Of a stretch of DNA of 64,000 bases, positions 63,056 through 64,000 are shown in pieces. Numbering within the stretch: position 1 is the first letter of the stretch; every line of letters starts with the position of its first letter. The notes beneath the pieces were generated by a model. It was not told where the DNA came from. It did not search any database and worked only from the letters and a program-made list of their open reading frames with translations. Source of the stretch: Streptomyces sp. CB02980 (lineage in GTDB: Bacteria > Actinomycetota > Actinomycetes > Streptomycetales > Streptomycetaceae); the NCBI RefSeq assembly GCF_014451325.2, contig NZ_JACSCH020000010.1, positions 231,098-295,097 of the forward strand, given 5' to 3'. Position numbers and translations under genes: made by a program.

Positions 63056-63427
63056 TCAGCGCGTCGACGCGGCCGCGTCGGTCATGCCGAGTCGGAGGTG
63101 TTCCACGTGGTAGAGCGCCTGGTCGAGGAGGCCCGCGACGTGGTCGTCGTGGAGCGCGTAGACGACGGAGCGGCCCTCGCGGGTGCCGGTGACGAGGCCG
63201 AGGTTGCGCAGCAGGCGCAACTGATGGGAGCACGCGGACTGTTCCATGCCCACGGCCGCCGCCAGTTCGGTCGCCGCGCACGGTCCTTCGCGCAGGCGGG
63301 CCAGGATCAGCAGCCGCGACGGGGTGGACAGCGCCTGGAGCGTGGTGGCGACCTGCTGGGCGTTCTCGGGGGTCAGACGGGTGCGCGGTGCCGCGCTGCT
63401 GTCCGGTGCGTTCACTCCGTGGCCCAT
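63056..63427 (-). CDS. ArsR/SmtB-family metal-responsive repressor
   Basis: 123 residues. Winged-helix core from about residue 20 to 100: LQALSTPSRLLILARLREGP, then CAATELAAAVGMEQSACSHQLRLLRNLGLV with the recognition helix, and the wing GTREGRSVVYAL. The His/Asp-rich C-terminal helix (DDHVAGLLDQALYHVEH) resembles the alpha-5 Zn(II)/Cd(II) site of SmtB/CzrA regulators. It is divergent from a heavy-metal P-type ATPase, the standard pairing. ATG 63427 has AGGA eight bases upstream; ATG 63436 is an alternative. Confidence 0.87.
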   Translation of the reverse strand: MGHGVNAPDSSAAPRTRLTPENAQQVATTLQALSTPSRLLILARLREGPCAATELAAAVGMEQSACSHQLRLLRNLGLVTGTREGRSVVYALHDDHVAGLLDQALYHVEHLRLGMTDAAASTR

Positions 63428-63442
63428 GGGTGCCATCCTACG

Positions 63443-63470
63443 GAAGCAGATATATGAATGGATGTTCAAG
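63443..63470. promoter_or_regulatory. Candidate ArsR/SmtB operator
   Basis: gatatatgaatggatgttcaag has the imperfect inverted repeat ATGAAT/ATGTTCA typical of SmtB-type operators and lies between the repressor gene and the P-type ATPase gene. Confidence 0.5.
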
Positions 63471-63523
63471 TGTTCCTGTACGGTGAGGGCGTACGACACC
63501 TCCCGTGAAGGACTCCCCCTGTC

Positions 63524-64000
63524 ATGGCCTCCACCCTGACCAAGCCCGCACGGCCCTCCGCCGAACCCCCGGCCGTACGCCGCCGCACCCGCGTCCTGGC
63601 ACTGCCGGAGGCCCGCTGGGCCCTGGCCGCCCTGGTGCTGTTCCTCATCGGGCTTCCCCTCGACCTGCTCGGCGCTCCCGCGTGGACGTGGGGGCCGCTC
63701 TTCGCCGCCACCTACCTCACCGGCGGCTGGGAACCGGCATGGGAGGGCCTGAAGGCCCTCAAGGACAAGACCCTGGACGTCGACCTGCTCATGGTGGTCG
63801 CCGCCCTCGGCGCCGCCGCCATCGGACAGGTCCTCGACGGAGCGCTCCTGATCGTCATCTTCGCGACCTCCGGAGCCCTGGAGGCGGTGGCCACCGCCCG
63901 TACCGCCGACTCGGTGCGCGGGCTGCTCGACCTCGCCCCCGCCACCGCGACCCGTCTCCTCGACGACGGCGCCGAGGAGACGGTCGCGACCGCCGACCTC
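63524..64000 (+). CDS. Heavy-metal P1B-type ATPase, 5' part (runs off the window)
   Basis: First 159 residues of a metal-exporting P-type ATPase. No N-terminal HMA cysteine domain is present; the protein starts with a short cytoplasmic stretch and membrane helices (about 28-72), followed by the P1B pattern TLDVDLLMVVAALGAAAIGQ (about 80-100) and the start of the actuator domain (SVRGLLDLAP and following). The catalytic DKTGT site lies beyond the window. Divergent from an ArsR/SmtB repressor, suggesting Zn(II), Cd(II), Pb(II) or Co(II) export. ATG 63524 with AAGGA upstream. Confidence 0.85.
   Translation, partial: MASTLTKPARPSAEPPAVRRRTRVLALPEARWALAALVLFLIGLPLDLLGAPAWTWGPLFAATYLTGGWEPAWEGLKALKDKTLDVDLLMVVAALGAAAIGQVLDGALLIVIFATSGALEAVATARTADSVRGLLDLAPATATRLLDDGAEETVATADL

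Overview
The window is high-GC actinobacterial chromosome, almost certainly Streptomyces. Supporting signs are the extreme third-position GC, frequent GTG and TTG starts, long antisense shadow frames, a snapalysin-type protease, ALF-repeat/AbfB secreted proteins, a DhaKLM system, a RamB-like glyoxylate-cycle regulator and a sortase-E-type LAXTG wall anchor. No tRNA, rRNA, CRISPR array, prophage or intact insertion sequence was seen. One short relic of an IS21-type transposase lies near 14.6 kb.

Layout: 0-8.3 kb holds an APC permease, a GntR/UTRA regulator divergent from a DUF2252 protein (with a good palindromic operator between them), a PadR/FAD-oxidoreductase pair and a FadH-like 2,4-dienoyl-CoA reductase. 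8.5-11.5 kb is a cobalt ECF importer cbiMNQO preceded by a cobalamin riboswitch. 12-14.2 kb is dhaKLM. 15-17.2 kb holds a secreted ALF/AbfB protein and a ricin-like lectin. 17.9-22.6 kb is a xanthine dehydrogenase operon (xdhABC).

23.0-33.9 kb is the most striking region. Two divergent units, each with its own cobalamin riboswitch between 31.1 and 31.5 kb, encode secreted and wall-anchored proteins with the domain plan of animal transcobalamin/intrinsic factor (an alpha/alpha-toroid repeat domain plus a DUF4430 domain). With them is a translationally coupled ECF transporter (T component, fused double ATPase, S component). On the other arm, cobF of the corrin pathway follows. Together with riboswitch-controlled cbiMNQO, this suggests a B12/corrinoid homeostasis region combining cobalt uptake, corrin synthesis and probable corrinoid capture and import.

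34.2-42.1 kb carries three further ALF-repeat secreted proteins. The last has 1377 residues, with a long Ala-rich helical stalk and a C-terminal module resembling polymorphic-toxin tails. 42.1-47.9 kb is the glyoxylate shunt (aceA, aceB, a 3-hydroxyacyl-CoA dehydrogenase) with a divergent RamB-like regulator and candidate operator repeats. 47.9-50 kb has two overlapping genes for AlkB-like Fe(II)/2-oxoglutarate dioxygenases. 50.1-53.6 kb has a snapalysin and a small-protein group typical of general stress (PRC-barrel, YihY, DUF6131, CsbD, STAS). 53.7-64 kb has a propionyl/acetyl-CoA synthetase, a ComB-like protein, a cold shock protein, a secreted CBM35/Fn3/sugar dehydrogenase, a TauE transporter, a DUF1801 protein, a stand-alone divergent SecY paralogue, and an ArsR repressor divergent from a heavy-metal P-type ATPase that runs off the end.

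Coordinates use chosen start codons; where another start is plausible this is stated. All function assignments are from reading the sequence, without database searches.
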